From the NCBI GenBank assembly GCA_050180235.1, contig JBFXEJ010000048.1, positions 1 through 42,958 on the forward strand: a DNA stretch of 42,958 nucleotides. Reading direction: 5' to 3'. This DNA is from JAABRU01 sp050180235 (GTDB lineage: Bacteria; Desulfobacterota; Desulfobacteria; Desulfobacterales; Desulfococcaceae). Shown here one piece after another: positions 17,034 through 24,990 of the stretch; the stretch's first letter is position 1; each line of letters begins with the position of its first letter. The translations under genes were made by a program, and so were the position numbers. The notes below the pieces were generated by a model that saw nothing but the letters and a program-made list of their open reading frames with translations, was not told the DNA's origin and ran no database searches.

Positions 17034-18965
17034 ATGAAACTCAATATATGCAGGAAGATAAACCTTCTCATCATCGGGGGAATCCTCATATCTTCAGGGC
17101 TGTCCCTTGTCATATTCGCCTGTTCCATAAAAAAAAACGGGGAAAAAGAGATTCTGGTCTATCAGAATGCTCTGATGGATCACAGAAAACAGTCTCTTAA
17201 AAATCTTGTAAGCAATGTCTATGTTTTTCTGGAAAAAACCCATGCAGATGCCAATGATCCTCAGAAGATTGCTGTAATTTACGAAAAAAAACTCAGAGAC
17301 CTTGTAAATGTGGTTTACGGTGTCGCTGATTCCCTGTATCAGGCTGAGCATCTTTCAGAAGAGGAAAAAAAACGCACGGCTCTGTCTGTAATCCGGGAGC
17401 TTCGCTACGGAAATGAAGATTATTTCTGGATCAATGATACAGGCCCGATCATGATTATGCATCCCTTTCAGCCGGAAATGGAGGGAAAGGATATGTCAGA
17501 TTTTCATGATCTCAAAGGCAAAAAACTGTTTGCTGAGATGATTCAGGTCTGCCGGACCAGCGGAGAAGGGGCCGTAAGTTATATGTGGCCCAAACCCGGC
17601 AGGGATGAACCTGTTCCCAAACTTTCCTATGTGAAACTCTTCAAACCCTGGAACTGGATCATCGGAACAGGTGTATATATGGAAACCGCAGAGGAGGATT
17701 TGAAAAAAAATGCAGTGACAACTGTCAATTCAATGAGATACGGCAATGATGGCACTGACTATTTTTACATATTCAGTATGTCCGGAAAAAAAATGGTGCA
17801 GCATCCCAGAGCCGATCTCATAGGAAGCGATATAGCGGATCCGATTTACAAAGATACGGACGGCAAAGATATTTTGCTGGAACAGGTTGAAATAATAAAA
17901 AAACACGGGGAAGGTTTTTCTTCCTACCACTGGTTCAAACCCGGCCAGACACAGGCATTTTCCAAGCTTACCTTTGTAAAATATTTCAAACCCTGGGACT
18001 GGGTGGTGGCCACCGGGGTTTATATGGATGATATTGAACATGCTGTTTCTGTGAGAGAAAAGGAAATCCGGAATATGTTTTTCAGAAAGATGACTGCACT
18101 GAGTTTTGGCATAATTTGCGTAACCGGAGCTGTGCTGATCTTCGCGTTTTTTTTCAACAGGAAAAATATTCTGATTCCGCTCAGCCTTATCTGCAGAAGT
18201 ATTTCAGAAGCAGGCAGGGAACTGGAAAACGTCTCGGTCAGAATTATGTCTGCCGGAAAGGAACTTGCAGACCGGGCTTCAGATCAGGTGCAGGCAGGCC
18301 GGGAAATGGTATGTTCTCTGGAAAATATATCGGACATGAACACAAATAATGCGGATAAGGCCCGTGAGTCAGGCTCTGTGGGAGATGAAACAGAAAAATC
18401 TCTGCATACCGCAGCCGAAACCATGAAAGACGCGGTTGCTGCAATGGAACGGGTGAAACACAAAGGTGAGGAAACCGGGAAAATCATCAGGATTATTGAT
18501 GAAATTGCATTTCAGACCAATCTGCTGGCCCTGAATGCAGCCATAGAGGCAGCCCGCGCCGGCAAAGCCGGAAGCGGTTTTGCAGTTGTGTCTGAAGAAG
18601 TAAGAAATCTGGCTTTGCGGACAGCGAAGGAAGCAAAGAATACGCAGATGATGATTCAGGAAACAGTATCGGAAATCGTGCATGGAACCATGCTGGTGGA
18701 AAATGCGGACACGGCCTTTCACACAGCACAGGAACAGAACCGGACGGTTTCCGGGCTGATCAGAGAAATTGCATCTGCTTTCAGGGAGCAGACACAGGAA
18801 ATCACCCGGGTGCGTGAAGCCGCTGATAAAATGGAAAATGCAGCCCGGCAGAATGCAGACAGCGTGGAAGAATATACATCCGCGTCCTTAGCCCTCACAG
18901 ATCAGGCCGGGCAGATGAAAGAATCCGTGTGTGAACTGGAAATGCTGATCCGTGGCAGGGTATAA
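17034..18965 (+). CDS. Methyl-accepting chemotaxis protein with two Cache domains
   Basis: 643 residues. A transmembrane helix at about 10-30 is followed by two similar extracytoplasmic Cache modules. Each has the pattern RYGNxx(T)DYFxI...M(I/V)xHP and ends with KPWxWxxxTGVYM(E/D); the repeats sit near residues 123-210 and 233-325. This is the single-Cache (sCache_2-like) domain in tandem, a sensor for small organic ligands. TM2 lies at about 353-375. The MCP signalling tip EIAFQTNLLALNAAIEAARA is near 489, followed by GFAVVSEEVRNLA. ATG 17034 is chosen because GGAGGAG lies 5 bases upstream; the ATG at 16995 has no such site. The last base of the stop codon is the first base of element A4. 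The gene appears monocistronic. Confidence 0.92.
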   Translation: MKLNICRKINLLIIGGILISSGLSLVIFACSIKKNGEKEILVYQNALMDHRKQSLKNLVSNVYVFLEKTHADANDPQKIAVIYEKKLRDLVNVVYGVADSLYQAEHLSEEEKKRTALSVIRELRYGNEDYFWINDTGPIMIMHPFQPEMEGKDMSDFHDLKGKKLFAEMIQVCRTSGEGAVSYMWPKPGRDEPVPKLSYVKLFKPWNWIIGTGVYMETAEEDLKKNAVTTVNSMRYGNDGTDYFYIFSMSGKKMVQHPRADLIGSDIADPIYKDTDGKDILLEQVEIIKKHGEGFSSYHWFKPGQTQAFSKLTFVKYFKPWDWVVATGVYMDDIEHAVSVREKEIRNMFFRKMTALSFGIICVTGAVLIFAFFFNRKNILIPLSLICRSISEAGRELENVSVRIMSAGKELADRASDQVQAGREMVCSLENISDMNTNNADKARESGSVGDETEKSLHTAAETMKDAVAAMERVKHKGEETGKIIRIIDEIAFQTNLLALNAAIEAARAGKAGSGFAVVSEEVRNLALRTAKEAKNTQMMIQETVSEIVHGTMLVENADTAFHTAQEQNRTVSGLIREIASAFREQTQEITRVREAADKMENAARQNADSVEEYTSASLALTDQAGQMKESVCELEMLIRGRV

Positions 18966-19091
18966 TACCAATTCTCCATTGAAAATATACTTATGATTCG
19001 GTTTCCCACAGAGAACACAGAGAGAAAAAACCACAGAGAACACAGAGGAAACAACTCACATTATTGTATAAATTCAATAGCGAATTGGTAT
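18965..19091. mobile_element. Family A miniature element, copy A4
   Basis: 127 bases with ends ATACCAATTCTCCATTG and CAATAGCGAATTGGTAT and the CCACAGAGAACACAGAG module repeated inside. It is nearly identical to A2 in inverted orientation. It begins at the last base of the chemoreceptor stop codon. Confidence 0.75.
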
Positions 19092-19117
19092 AAACATTTA
19101 ATATTTAAATATTTTTA

Positions 19118-19166
19118 ACTGATGTTATGCAGCTTCTTCATACCGGCAAAAGCCGGTATCCGTAAC
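19118..19166. repeat. Family D repeat, partial
   Basis: ACTGATGTTATGCAGC followed by the hairpin ATACCGGC/GCCGGTAT. It matches the left end and hairpin module of the fuller element at 29681-29818. Confidence 0.5.
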
Positions 19167-19285
19167 CATTAAGCATGTCTATGCAGGCCCGGCCCGGAAT
19201 TTTGGGTCTGATGCAGAAAGAAAATCTGTTTTCTAAAATTTTCTATAATAATATCAACCTTTAGAATTTTTTCCGCCCCGATGTC

Positions 19286-19411
19286 ATACCGATTCTCCAT
19301 TGAATTGATACTGATCCGGAGGAGTGCAAAAATTAAGCGGAGCGGTTTTTTGCACAGCCGGAACTGCGGAAAAACTGAGGGTATTGGATCAAACCAATGG
19401 CGAATCGGTAT
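19286..19411. mobile_element. Family A miniature element, copy A5
   Basis: 126 bases with ends ATACCGATTCTCCATTG and CAATGGCGAATCGGTAT. One base differs from the family consensus in both ends and the two changes are complementary, so pairing is kept. The interior is the A1 type inverted (GGAGCGG, TTTTGCAC, GCGGAAAAACTGAGGG). Confidence 0.7.
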
Positions 19412-19443
19412 CAGACCGGATCAGAGGATTTGATCCGTTACTT

Positions 19444-19547
19444 AGGTGATTTCTGAAAATAAAAATACCATTTCCGTTCACAGGCACAGGGCAAAAACTG
19501 GAAATTTTTGATACTTTGGCGGGTATATTCTTTTCCGGAAATCACCT
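19444..19547. mobile_element. Family B miniature element, copy B3
   Basis: 104 bases with ends AGGTGATTTCTG and CCGGAAATCACCT. The interior contains CCGTTCACAGGCACAGGGCA and ATACTTTGGCGGGTATA, the same type as B5 in the opposite orientation. Its inner end is 24 bases from the ubiD stop. Confidence 0.7.
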
Positions 19548-19570
19548 TATTCCGCAGCCGCAAAACGGGT

Positions 19571-21367
19571 TCAGACATCAAAACGCAGTTCCTCCGGCCA
19601 TTCCCGTTCATGCCCGTCCGCAGGCCCTTTGCGGCACGCGTCAATGACTGCCCGATGATCCATGATGATAATGTCCCTGCCCGGATCTGTATTGTTGAAC
19701 AGTTTCCACAGAATCAGGGAATTGTCATAGAGATCAATGTGTTCATCATACAGGACAAATATATTGAACATCTTCAGTTCAGCCAGCCCGGTCAGCAGCA
19801 TGGCAAAATCCCTTCCGCTTCTGTCCTTTGACTTATGCACTGAAACAGCGAGGATGCGGTTGGCCCTTTTTTCCGCATATTCGGGAAACAGATGTCTGCA
19901 CGAAACCGCTTCAGGCAGCATGGTGCGGATAATGCAGTCCAGTCCATCTCCGGACGGAGGCGGAGTCTGTTCCGGCAGCCTGTTTCTGGCTGTTTCCGTG
20001 CTGAAGCGTTCTGTAAAATCCAATCCGATTTTATTGCCGAAATTGGGAAAAGGCGAGGAATGATCCAGCACATCCAGTATTCCCTGGGTGATTGTGATGT
20101 CTGATGCAATATCAAATTTTGTCATCAGGGCATGAATCACCTGCGCTGGATCACGGGGACTGACATCCCTGTCCAGAACTGCAATGGCCTTGCAGAAACT
20201 CATCTGTCCCTGTCCCCACAGACCGCTCATGATTTTCTGGGCATGTCCCTCATATTCCTTGTCAATGGACACAGCCACAATATTGTGAAACACACCTTCC
20301 CAGGGAAACCAGTAATCCTGAATTTCCGGAAAAACGGTCTGCAGCATGGGCAGAAAAATTCTTTCCGTGGCTTTGGCAAGATAACAGTCTTCCATTGGCG
20401 GACGTCCCACCAGAGTGGCATTGTATATTGCATTTTTCCGGTGCGTGATGGCTGTGACGTGAAATACCGGATAATTGTCAGCAAGGGAATAATAGCCGGT
20501 ATGATCCCCGAAAGGCCCTTCCAGCCGCAGTTCATCCGGTTCCACATAACCTTCCAGCACAAATTCCGCCTCGGCAGGCACTTCCAGATCAGTGCTTATG
20601 CACTTTGTCATGGAAACCGGTTTTTTGCGGATAAATCCGGCCAGAATGATTTCATCCAGTCCTCTGGGCATGGGCGCAGTGGCAGCATATATGGTGGCCG
20701 GGTCCGCGCCAATGGCAACAGCCACCGGCATACGTTTTCCCGCTCTGCGGTATTCATTGTAATAATGCGAACCGTCCTTGTGAATATGCCAGTGCATTCC
20801 TGTGGTGTTTTTGTCAAAAATCTGCAGACGGTACATGCCCATATTGCGTTTTCCGCTTTCCAGACTCCGGGTGATGACCATAGGCAGGGTGACAAAAGGG
20901 CCTGCATCACCGGGCCAGCATTGAAGCACAGGCAGTCTGCCCAGATCCGCGTGTTTCCCGGTAAGAACCACTTCCTGACAGGGCGGAGTTTTTCCCCGGA
21001 ATCTGCGGGGCAGAAAAGAACCCAGTTCCAGTGCCAGCGGAATACTGCGGAAGATTTCTTTCAGATTTTTCGGGGGATGAAACTGTGTATATTTCCTGAC
21101 CCTTTCAGCCAGCTCATCCAGATGCCCAACGCCCAGTGCCATGCAGATTCTTCTGGGACTTCCGAAAATATTGGTGCAGACCGGAAAATCCGAGCCTTTG
21201 ACCTTTTCAAAAAAAAGAGCCTTTCCGCCTTCAGGACTTTTGGATTCCCGGTCTGTGTAACGGCTGATTTCCACATAAGGGGACACCTCATGCCGGATAT
21301 GCAGGATTTCCCCGGCCTTTTCCAAAGCATCAAGAAATTCTCTCAGATTTTTATACAATTTCCTCAT
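19571..21367 (-). CDS. UbiD family decarboxylase, menaquinone (futalosine) type
   Basis: 598 residues. UbiD enzymes use prenylated FMN to decarboxylate aromatic or unsaturated acids. Signatures: the N-terminal domain beginning with a LREFLDALEKAGEILHI segment, RNMGMYRLQIFDKNTTGMHWHIHKDG (prFMN/metal region), and ELRLEGPFGDHTGYYS at about 280-295 with the active-site glutamates. The length and the segments NATLVGRPPMED and GLWGQGQMSFCKAI match the menaquinone biosynthesis decarboxylase branch rather than the shorter ubiquinone enzymes. It overlaps the end of ubiX by 17 bases, so translation is probably coupled; UbiX supplies its cofactor. A futalosine-pathway role is likely but unproven; other aromatic-acid decarboxylation is possible. 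Confidence 0.88.
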   Translation of the reverse strand: MRKLYKNLREFLDALEKAGEILHIRHEVSPYVEISRYTDRESKSPEGGKALFFEKVKGSDFPVCTNIFGSPRRICMALGVGHLDELAERVRKYTQFHPPKNLKEIFRSIPLALELGSFLPRRFRGKTPPCQEVVLTGKHADLGRLPVLQCWPGDAGPFVTLPMVITRSLESGKRNMGMYRLQIFDKNTTGMHWHIHKDGSHYYNEYRRAGKRMPVAVAIGADPATIYAATAPMPRGLDEIILAGFIRKKPVSMTKCISTDLEVPAEAEFVLEGYVEPDELRLEGPFGDHTGYYSLADNYPVFHVTAITHRKNAIYNATLVGRPPMEDCYLAKATERIFLPMLQTVFPEIQDYWFPWEGVFHNIVAVSIDKEYEGHAQKIMSGLWGQGQMSFCKAIAVLDRDVSPRDPAQVIHALMTKFDIASDITITQGILDVLDHSSPFPNFGNKIGLDFTERFSTETARNRLPEQTPPPSGDGLDCIIRTMLPEAVSCRHLFPEYAEKRANRILAVSVHKSKDRSGRDFAMLLTGLAELKMFNIFVLYDEHIDLYDNSLILWKLFNNTDPGRDIIIMDHRAVIDACRKGPADGHEREWPEELRFDV

Positions 21368-21956
21368 CTCCCCATCGTTTCATTGCAATGCTGATATGCA
21401 GTTGATCCAATGCTCTGGCTGCTGTGGCATCCACCATATCCGGAATTGTTTCAGGCCGTGTGTAAAAACTTGGACACGGCGGCATGATAATGGCTCCGGC
21501 CATAGCGGCTTTTCTCATGTTTTCAATATGAATCAGGTTCAGAGGCGTCTCACGGGTCAGCAGCACCAAAGGGCGTTTTTCCTTCAGGCATACATCCGCA
21601 GCCCGGTGAATCAGGCCATCGGAAATACCGGATGCAATCGCACCCAGGGTTTTCATGGAGCAGGGAGCAATAATCATGCCCTGATGAAGAAAAGAGCCGC
21701 TGGCAGGCGGTGCGAAAAGGTCGTCCGGTTTATAACATTTCAGCCGGGCATCCGGATGAAAAACAGTTCCCTGTCCGCTCAGAAAGTCCCCGAATTCTTC
21801 CCCTCTGTACGCGGTTTCGTGCATCAGCACCTGACGCCCCGCATTGGATACGGACAGATACACTTCCACAGGTTTTTCCAGCAGAGCTTTGAGAATCCGG
21901 ATGCCGTAAATCACTCCCGAAGCCCCGCATATGGCCACAACAATTTTTTTTTTCAA
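21351..21956 (-). CDS. ubiX: Flavin prenyltransferase UbiX
   Basis: 201 residues. The enzyme attaches a dimethylallyl group to FMN to make the prFMN cofactor used by UbiD. Signatures: AICGASGVIYGIRIL (FMN-binding GASG) at the N-terminus, IIAPCSMKTLGAIASGISD, and LLTRETPLNLIHIENM, all conserved in the family. Length is normal. The start codon is TTG, with AAGGA 9 bases before it. It is the first gene of a two-gene operon with the UbiD-type decarboxylase, which begins before this gene ends. Gene order and overlap support a dedicated enzyme-cofactor pair. Confidence 0.93.
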   Translation of the reverse strand: MKKKIVVAICGASGVIYGIRILKALLEKPVEVYLSVSNAGRQVLMHETAYRGEEFGDFLSGQGTVFHPDARLKCYKPDDLFAPPASGSFLHQGMIIAPCSMKTLGAIASGISDGLIHRAADVCLKEKRPLVLLTRETPLNLIHIENMRKAAMAGAIIMPPCPSFYTRPETIPDMVDATAARALDQLHISIAMKRWGDEEIV

Positions 21957-22015
21957 AAATAAAATCCTTTGTTTCCGCTGTTGTGTGTAAAATCAACTGA
22001 AACACCAATCAGAAC

Positions 22016-22046
22016 AGTCCGGATTTTCAGAAAAACCGGACTTTTA
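22016..22046 (+). terminator. Hairpin upstream of ubiX
   Basis: AGTCCGG ... CCGGACT followed by TTTTAA on the plus strand. No plus-strand gene ends here, so its role is unclear. Confidence 0.35.
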
Positions 22047-22192
22047 ACTGTACGAAAAATTCCGTTTGCCTGCTTATCCCCAAATTTTCGTGTATCGGAA
22101 AAAACGTTTTTGATGAAAAACCGGGTTTTGTGAAAAATTTGTACAGGAAAACACAGGGAAGTCCGCCAGTGTGCTTTTGATTCTGATGTGCT

Positions 22193-22237
22193 GCTTTTGC
22201 CGGATTATGCCCGGTTATTGGGCAAAGCGAATTGTTA
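22193..22237 (-). other. Hairpin or decayed attC after hicB
   Basis: On the minus strand the hicB stop lies in TTCTTAACAATTCG, similar to an attC R''-L'' start. GCTTTGCC then pairs with GGCAAAAGC, but no GTTRRRY end follows. It is either a decayed cassette end or a simple terminator hairpin. Confidence 0.25.
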
Positions 22238-22654
22238 AGAAATGCTACTTTCACCAATCACAATATCCGTTTTTGGACATACTGCACGAAGAAGAACATC
22301 TAGTTTTTCCACTGTTGGAATTGCCAGGCCCTGTTCATATCGGGCATAAGAACTGCGTGATGATTTGCCCAGACGATTGGCAATCTGAGAAAGTGAAAGC
22401 CTGCTTATTTCACGTTTTCGCTGTAATAACAGACTTATAAGGTATTTGGGTTCCGGCGAACCAACTTCGAAATTATTGTCTGATCCTTTAAAAACATTAA
22501 CTTTGAATCCGTCTTTATTGACCAATGTTTCCAGCATGTCTGCAACCATCCCGTATGCTTCCTTTTTTGTACGTCCCTGGGTCATTAAATCAAGAATTGG
22601 AATTTCTGCCAGCCAAAATTTTCCGTCTTTGTATATTTTTCCTGAAAATCTCAT
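22235..22654 (-). CDS. hicB: HicB-type antitoxin
   Basis: 139 residues. The N-terminal half is the partial RNase-H-like HicB fold (FSGKIYKDGKFWLAEIPILDLMTQGRTKKEAYGMVADML in outline). Residues about 80-125 form a helix-turn-helix (SRLSLSQIANRLGKSS...YARYEQGLAIPT), which would bind the operon promoter. It neutralises the HicA toxin. The ATG overlaps the hicA stop in ATGA, so the two are translationally coupled with the toxin first, the common hicAB order. The pair lies at the end of the minus-strand cassette array, where toxin-antitoxin genes are typical cargo. Confidence 0.88.
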   Translation of the reverse strand: MRFSGKIYKDGKFWLAEIPILDLMTQGRTKKEAYGMVADMLETLVNKDGFKVNVFKGSDNNFEVGSPEPKYLISLLLQRKREISRLSLSQIANRLGKSSRSSYARYEQGLAIPTVEKLDVLLRAVCPKTDIVIGESSIS

Positions 22655-22833
22655 GTCTTAACCTCTTTTTGTGCTTTTTGCAAAATTGAACGGGCAAGTT
22701 TTTCGTTTATATCGTTATGTCTGGGTATTGGTTCCTGGCGCTCACCGTCAGTCCAAATGTCGTGATTTCCCCCATGTCTTAGCAGCCGCCAGCCCAGTTC
22801 TTTCAGTTTTTTCTCAAGTACAGTTTTTTTCAT
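22651..22833 (-). CDS. hicA: HicA-type mRNA interferase toxin
   Basis: 60 residues, the usual HicA size. It is a dsRBD-like toxin that cleaves mRNA. The signature ELGWRLLRHGGNHDIW contains the catalytic histidine (GGNH), followed by PIPRHNDINEKLARSIL. I chose ATG 22833 because family members start with the KKLKELGW region; a frame with a TTG start at 22875 adds 14 unsupported residues. The ribosome site is weak, which is common for a toxin gene. It overlaps hicB by four bases. Confidence 0.85.
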   Translation of the reverse strand: MKKTVLEKKLKELGWRLLRHGGNHDIWTDGERQEPIPRHNDINEKLARSILQKAQKEVKT

Positions 22834-22940
22834 ACATTCTGTAAACGCTGTCTGTTTCCGATACCTGAAGCTCAATTTTATGCTGATTTAAACTTTTGTT
22901 TTTTGGATGTGCAGAAATTTTTTCTATGATATTGAGGCTA

Positions 22941-22968
22941 TTGACAAAAAATATCAATATGTTATATT
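22941..22968 (+). promoter_or_regulatory. Strong sigma-70-like promoter facing the nitroreductase 3' end
   Basis: A perfect TTGACA, 16-base spacer and TATATT lie in the intergenic space before hicA, but on the plus strand, where no plus-strand gene follows. It also lies in an AT-rich segment with partial dyad symmetry (TTGACAAAAAATATCAA). It could make an antisense transcript across the attC site and nitroreductase. Confidence 0.35.
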
Positions 22969-23003
22969 CTGAATCTCATACAATTTTACCATTTTCTCTC
23001 GGA

Positions 23004-23066
23004 TGATAACAATGAATTAAGCAGAGGGAGGCTTTTTGCCCGTCCGCCTGAATGACGGGCTTATAC
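23004..23066 (-). other. attC site between nitroreductase and hicAB
   Basis: Read on the minus strand: a degenerate R'' (GTATAAG), L'' GTCATTCAGGCGG, stem GCCTCCC/ACGGGC region, L' CTGCTTAATTCATT and R' GTTATCA. The L boxes match well-known attC boxes. It lies directly after the nitroreductase stop on that gene's strand. Confidence 0.65.
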
Positions 23067-23106
23067 GATTTTATCTGTGTTTCCGATGAATTCTGTGTGT
23101 TTATAA

Positions 23107-24027
23107 TTATTCTTTCACTTCCGCAGATGCAAAAGTTCTGCGTATCCCTTTCTTATACTTCACCTGCGGATAACCAAATATCACGAACAGCCCTTCCCTG
23201 CTTGCATATTTAATTCCTTGCATTTCTCTGAATAATTTTGCTTTTTTTCCGTTTTGAATCAGTGGATGGACACCGCCGAGCATACATGTCCCAAGCCCCA
23301 GTGTTTCAGCGGTTATCATGGCATAGGTTGCTGCAACAATGGGATCAGCAGGATCGGTATAAGGCGAGCCGTAAAAATACATTGCCAGAGGAGCATCATA
23401 ATTGACAAGATTGATCCCGTTTTGCATATTTTCTGTATAAATACGAAATAATGGTTTTACAAATTCTTTAAACAATTCATTATTCGCTTTACCCCAGAAA
23501 GGACGCATCAGGAACAAAAACCAGTCGGATACAAACCATTTCATACCTTCCAGGTAATCACAGAAATCTTTGGCAAAAGCACGAACTTTATTCTTATTGT
23601 TCAATATCAGAACATTTACATCAGATGGCGGTAAACCCATCGGTGCTGTCCTGGCTGCTTCCAATATTTTATTTATCAACTCGTTATCAACCGGGATATC
23701 TTTAAATTCCCTGATACTTCTCCTTCGCTGCAAAAGAAAATACAATTGTTCGTATGTCGCTGTTTTTTCTTTATCAGGCAAATCAAACAGGTCGTCCGGT
23801 GATAATGTCCGTCCAAAAATTTTTATGGCATCTGACGGACAGATCGCCATACAATGCCCGCAGCCTATACATCCGAAAAAGGGATTATCGCTTACTTTAA
23901 CTTTTTGGTTTTCTATTTTTAAACTGTAATCTTTACAAACAGATACACATAATCCGCATCCGGTACATTTTTCTTCATCAATTCTGATTTCAGCTTTAAT
24001 TTTTGTTCTTGACGTTGGAACTGCCAT
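23107..24027 (-). CDS. Ferredoxin-nitroreductase fusion protein
   Basis: 306 residues. The N-terminal part binds two [4Fe-4S] clusters: CTGCGLCVSVCKD (Cys 21, 24, 27, 31) and CIGCGHCMAICP (Cys 53, 56, 59, 63). The rest is a nitroreductase-family flavin fold beginning with RRRSIREFKDIPV near 101 and including AARTAPMGLPPSD and ETLGLGTCMLGG. Electrons would pass from the clusters to FMN to reduce an unknown substrate in the cytoplasm. The ATG is preceded by AGGAAACTGT. The gene starts 24 bases after one attC core and ends 41 bases before the next site, so it fills a single cassette. This architecture is common in anaerobes. Confidence 0.9.
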   Translation of the reverse strand: MAVPTSRTKIKAEIRIDEEKCTGCGLCVSVCKDYSLKIENQKVKVSDNPFFGCIGCGHCMAICPSDAIKIFGRTLSPDDLFDLPDKEKTATYEQLYFLLQRRRSIREFKDIPVDNELINKILEAARTAPMGLPPSDVNVLILNNKNKVRAFAKDFCDYLEGMKWFVSDWFLFLMRPFWGKANNELFKEFVKPLFRIYTENMQNGINLVNYDAPLAMYFYGSPYTDPADPIVAATYAMITAETLGLGTCMLGGVHPLIQNGKKAKLFREMQGIKYASREGLFVIFGYPQVKYKKGIRRTFASAEVKE

Positions 24028-24050
24028 ACAGTTTCCTGTGTCTTGTCATT

Positions 24051-24110
24051 GCATAACAACGAATTACCCGGCAGGGCGATAGTCCTGTCCGCTGGAATGA
24101 CTGGTTATGC
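24051..24110 (-). other. attC site between yoeB and nitroreductase
   Basis: A 60-base site on the minus strand: R'' GCATAAC, L'' CAGTCATTCCAGCGG, stem CAGG/CCTG, L' CCGGGTAATTCGTT and R' GTTATGC. R'' and R' are exact inverted copies. It begins 3 bases after the yoeB stop. Confidence 0.75.
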
Positions 24111-24112
24111 TA

Positions 24113-24373
24113 TTATTCATAATGTGTCCACATTCTTATAACCTTGACAGTTTTTTCTTCTTCAATAATCTGATAAATCAGGCGATGCTGAATATTAATC
24201 CGTCTGGAAAAGGCTCCGGCTAAATCTCCGATGAGTTTTTCGTATGGCGGCGGTTTCTGATAGGGATTCTCCTGAAGGATTTTCAGCAATTTTTCCGTTT
24301 TAGAACGCAGATCGGCAGAAGACAGTTTCTTTGCGTCTTTCTGTGCCTGTTTGGTATAGACAATTTTCCACAT
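24113..24373 (-). CDS. yoeB: YoeB/Txe-type mRNA interferase toxin
   Basis: 86 residues, a compact RelE-fold toxin. The sequence WKIVYTKQAQKDAKKL, then PPPYEKLIGDLAGAFSRRINIQHRLIYQI and a final VIRMWTHYE with the C-terminal His-Tyr used in ribosome-dependent mRNA cleavage identify YoeB/Txe. The ATG overlaps the antitoxin TGA by one base (TGATG); a GTG one codon earlier is possible. Downstream is an attC site after 3 bases, a tight cassette ending. Confidence 0.93.
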   Translation of the reverse strand: MWKIVYTKQAQKDAKKLSSADLRSKTEKLLKILQENPYQKPPPYEKLIGDLAGAFSRRINIQHRLIYQIIEEEKTVKVIRMWTHYE

Positions 24374-24615
24374 CACCAGTCAAGCTCTTTTATACATTCC
24401 TCAACAGGTGTCTTCAAACCCTCGCGAATTGATTCTCTCATATTCGGTATAGAAAGCAAATACAATGTTTCCTGAACAGATTCCCAATCCTCTTCCGAAA
24501 TGAGAACAGCATTTAACTTTTTACCAGAAATGATAAGGGGTTTGTGGGATAACCATGTCTCCTCAATTAAATCGTATAACCTTGATTGTGCTTCTGAAGC
24601 GGTAACTGATATCAT
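24373..24615 (-). CDS. yefM: YefM/Phd-type antitoxin
   Basis: 80 residues. MISVTASEAQSRLYDLIEE is the Phd/YefM DNA-binding N-terminus; LIISGKKLNAVLISEEDWESVQETLYLLSIP is the typical core, and the C-terminal tail wraps the toxin. The start at 24615 follows GAGAGG by 7 bases; the longer frame to 24750 is an out-of-frame shadow of the upstream broken gene. It forms a bicistron with yoeB and likely autorepresses the promoter. Confidence 0.93.
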   Translation of the reverse strand: MISVTASEAQSRLYDLIEETWLSHKPLIISGKKLNAVLISEEDWESVQETLYLLSIPNMRESIREGLKTPVEECIKELDW

Positions 24616-24616
24616 C

Positions 24617-24871
24617 TTATTTCCTCTCAGATAATAAATAATGGGCTTCACCGTTCCATTCAATTTCACCTGTATTTTTTCTATACTGTAAAACATTTCT
24701 GACATTCCTTTTCCACTTGGGAATATCTGAAGTCGGTGATTGATGTTCATAGCCTTCTCTGTCTAACATGCTGTATTGTTAAATAATATTATATATTTCA
24801 TCTATTGATACCCAGTGTCCCCTATTCATTCGATTTTGTATAATTTCCCATATTTCTGGTAAGCGTATCAT
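24617..24871 (-). pseudogene. Winged-helix-like gene with in-frame stop
   Basis: From ATG 24871 the frame reads MIRLPEIWEIIQNRMNRG, then HWVSIDEIYNII, then a TAA at 24779-24781. The same frame continues as QYSMLDREGYEHQSPTSDIP, KWKRNVRNVLQYRKNTGEIEW and NGEAHYLLSERK to a TAA one base before the yefM ATG. The whole would be 84 residues and resembles the small winged-helix segment found at the ends of some restriction-type or HNH proteins (the SPTSDxPKWKRNVRNVLQYRKxTGEIEW pattern). Either the gene is inactivated by the stop, or the second part (ATG 24769, 50 residues) is translated alone. The ribosome site before 24871 is modest (AGAAGG). It lies just inside the attC boundary and is spaced as the first gene of the toxin-antitoxin cassette. 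No function is assigned. Confidence 0.6.
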
Positions 24872-24903
24872 CAGACCTTCTTAAAATATTTCTCTAAATG
24901 AGG

Positions 24904-24988
24904 GCATAACGTCAAGCTAAGCGGTTTGCGGGGTGGAGGGAGCAAAGCGACCGGAACCCCGCAAATCCGCTTGAGTGACAGGTTATGT
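24904..24988 (-). other. attC site between cyclase fusion and toxin-antitoxin cassette
   Basis: An 85-base site on the minus strand: R'' ACATAAC, L'' TCACTCAAGCGG, a long stem TTTGCGGGGT/ACCCCGCAAA with a 22-base loop, L' CCGCTTAGCTTGA and R' GTTATGC. The boxes pair well, with the bulges expected of a folded attC. It begins 3 bases after the cyclase-fusion stop. This is the clearest attC in the window. Confidence 0.85.
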
Positions 24989-24990
24989 GG

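Noticed and set aside
20132..21394. 420-codon plus-strand frame opposite ubiD
   Set aside because: Shadow of the UbiD-type gene; composition is not protein-like.
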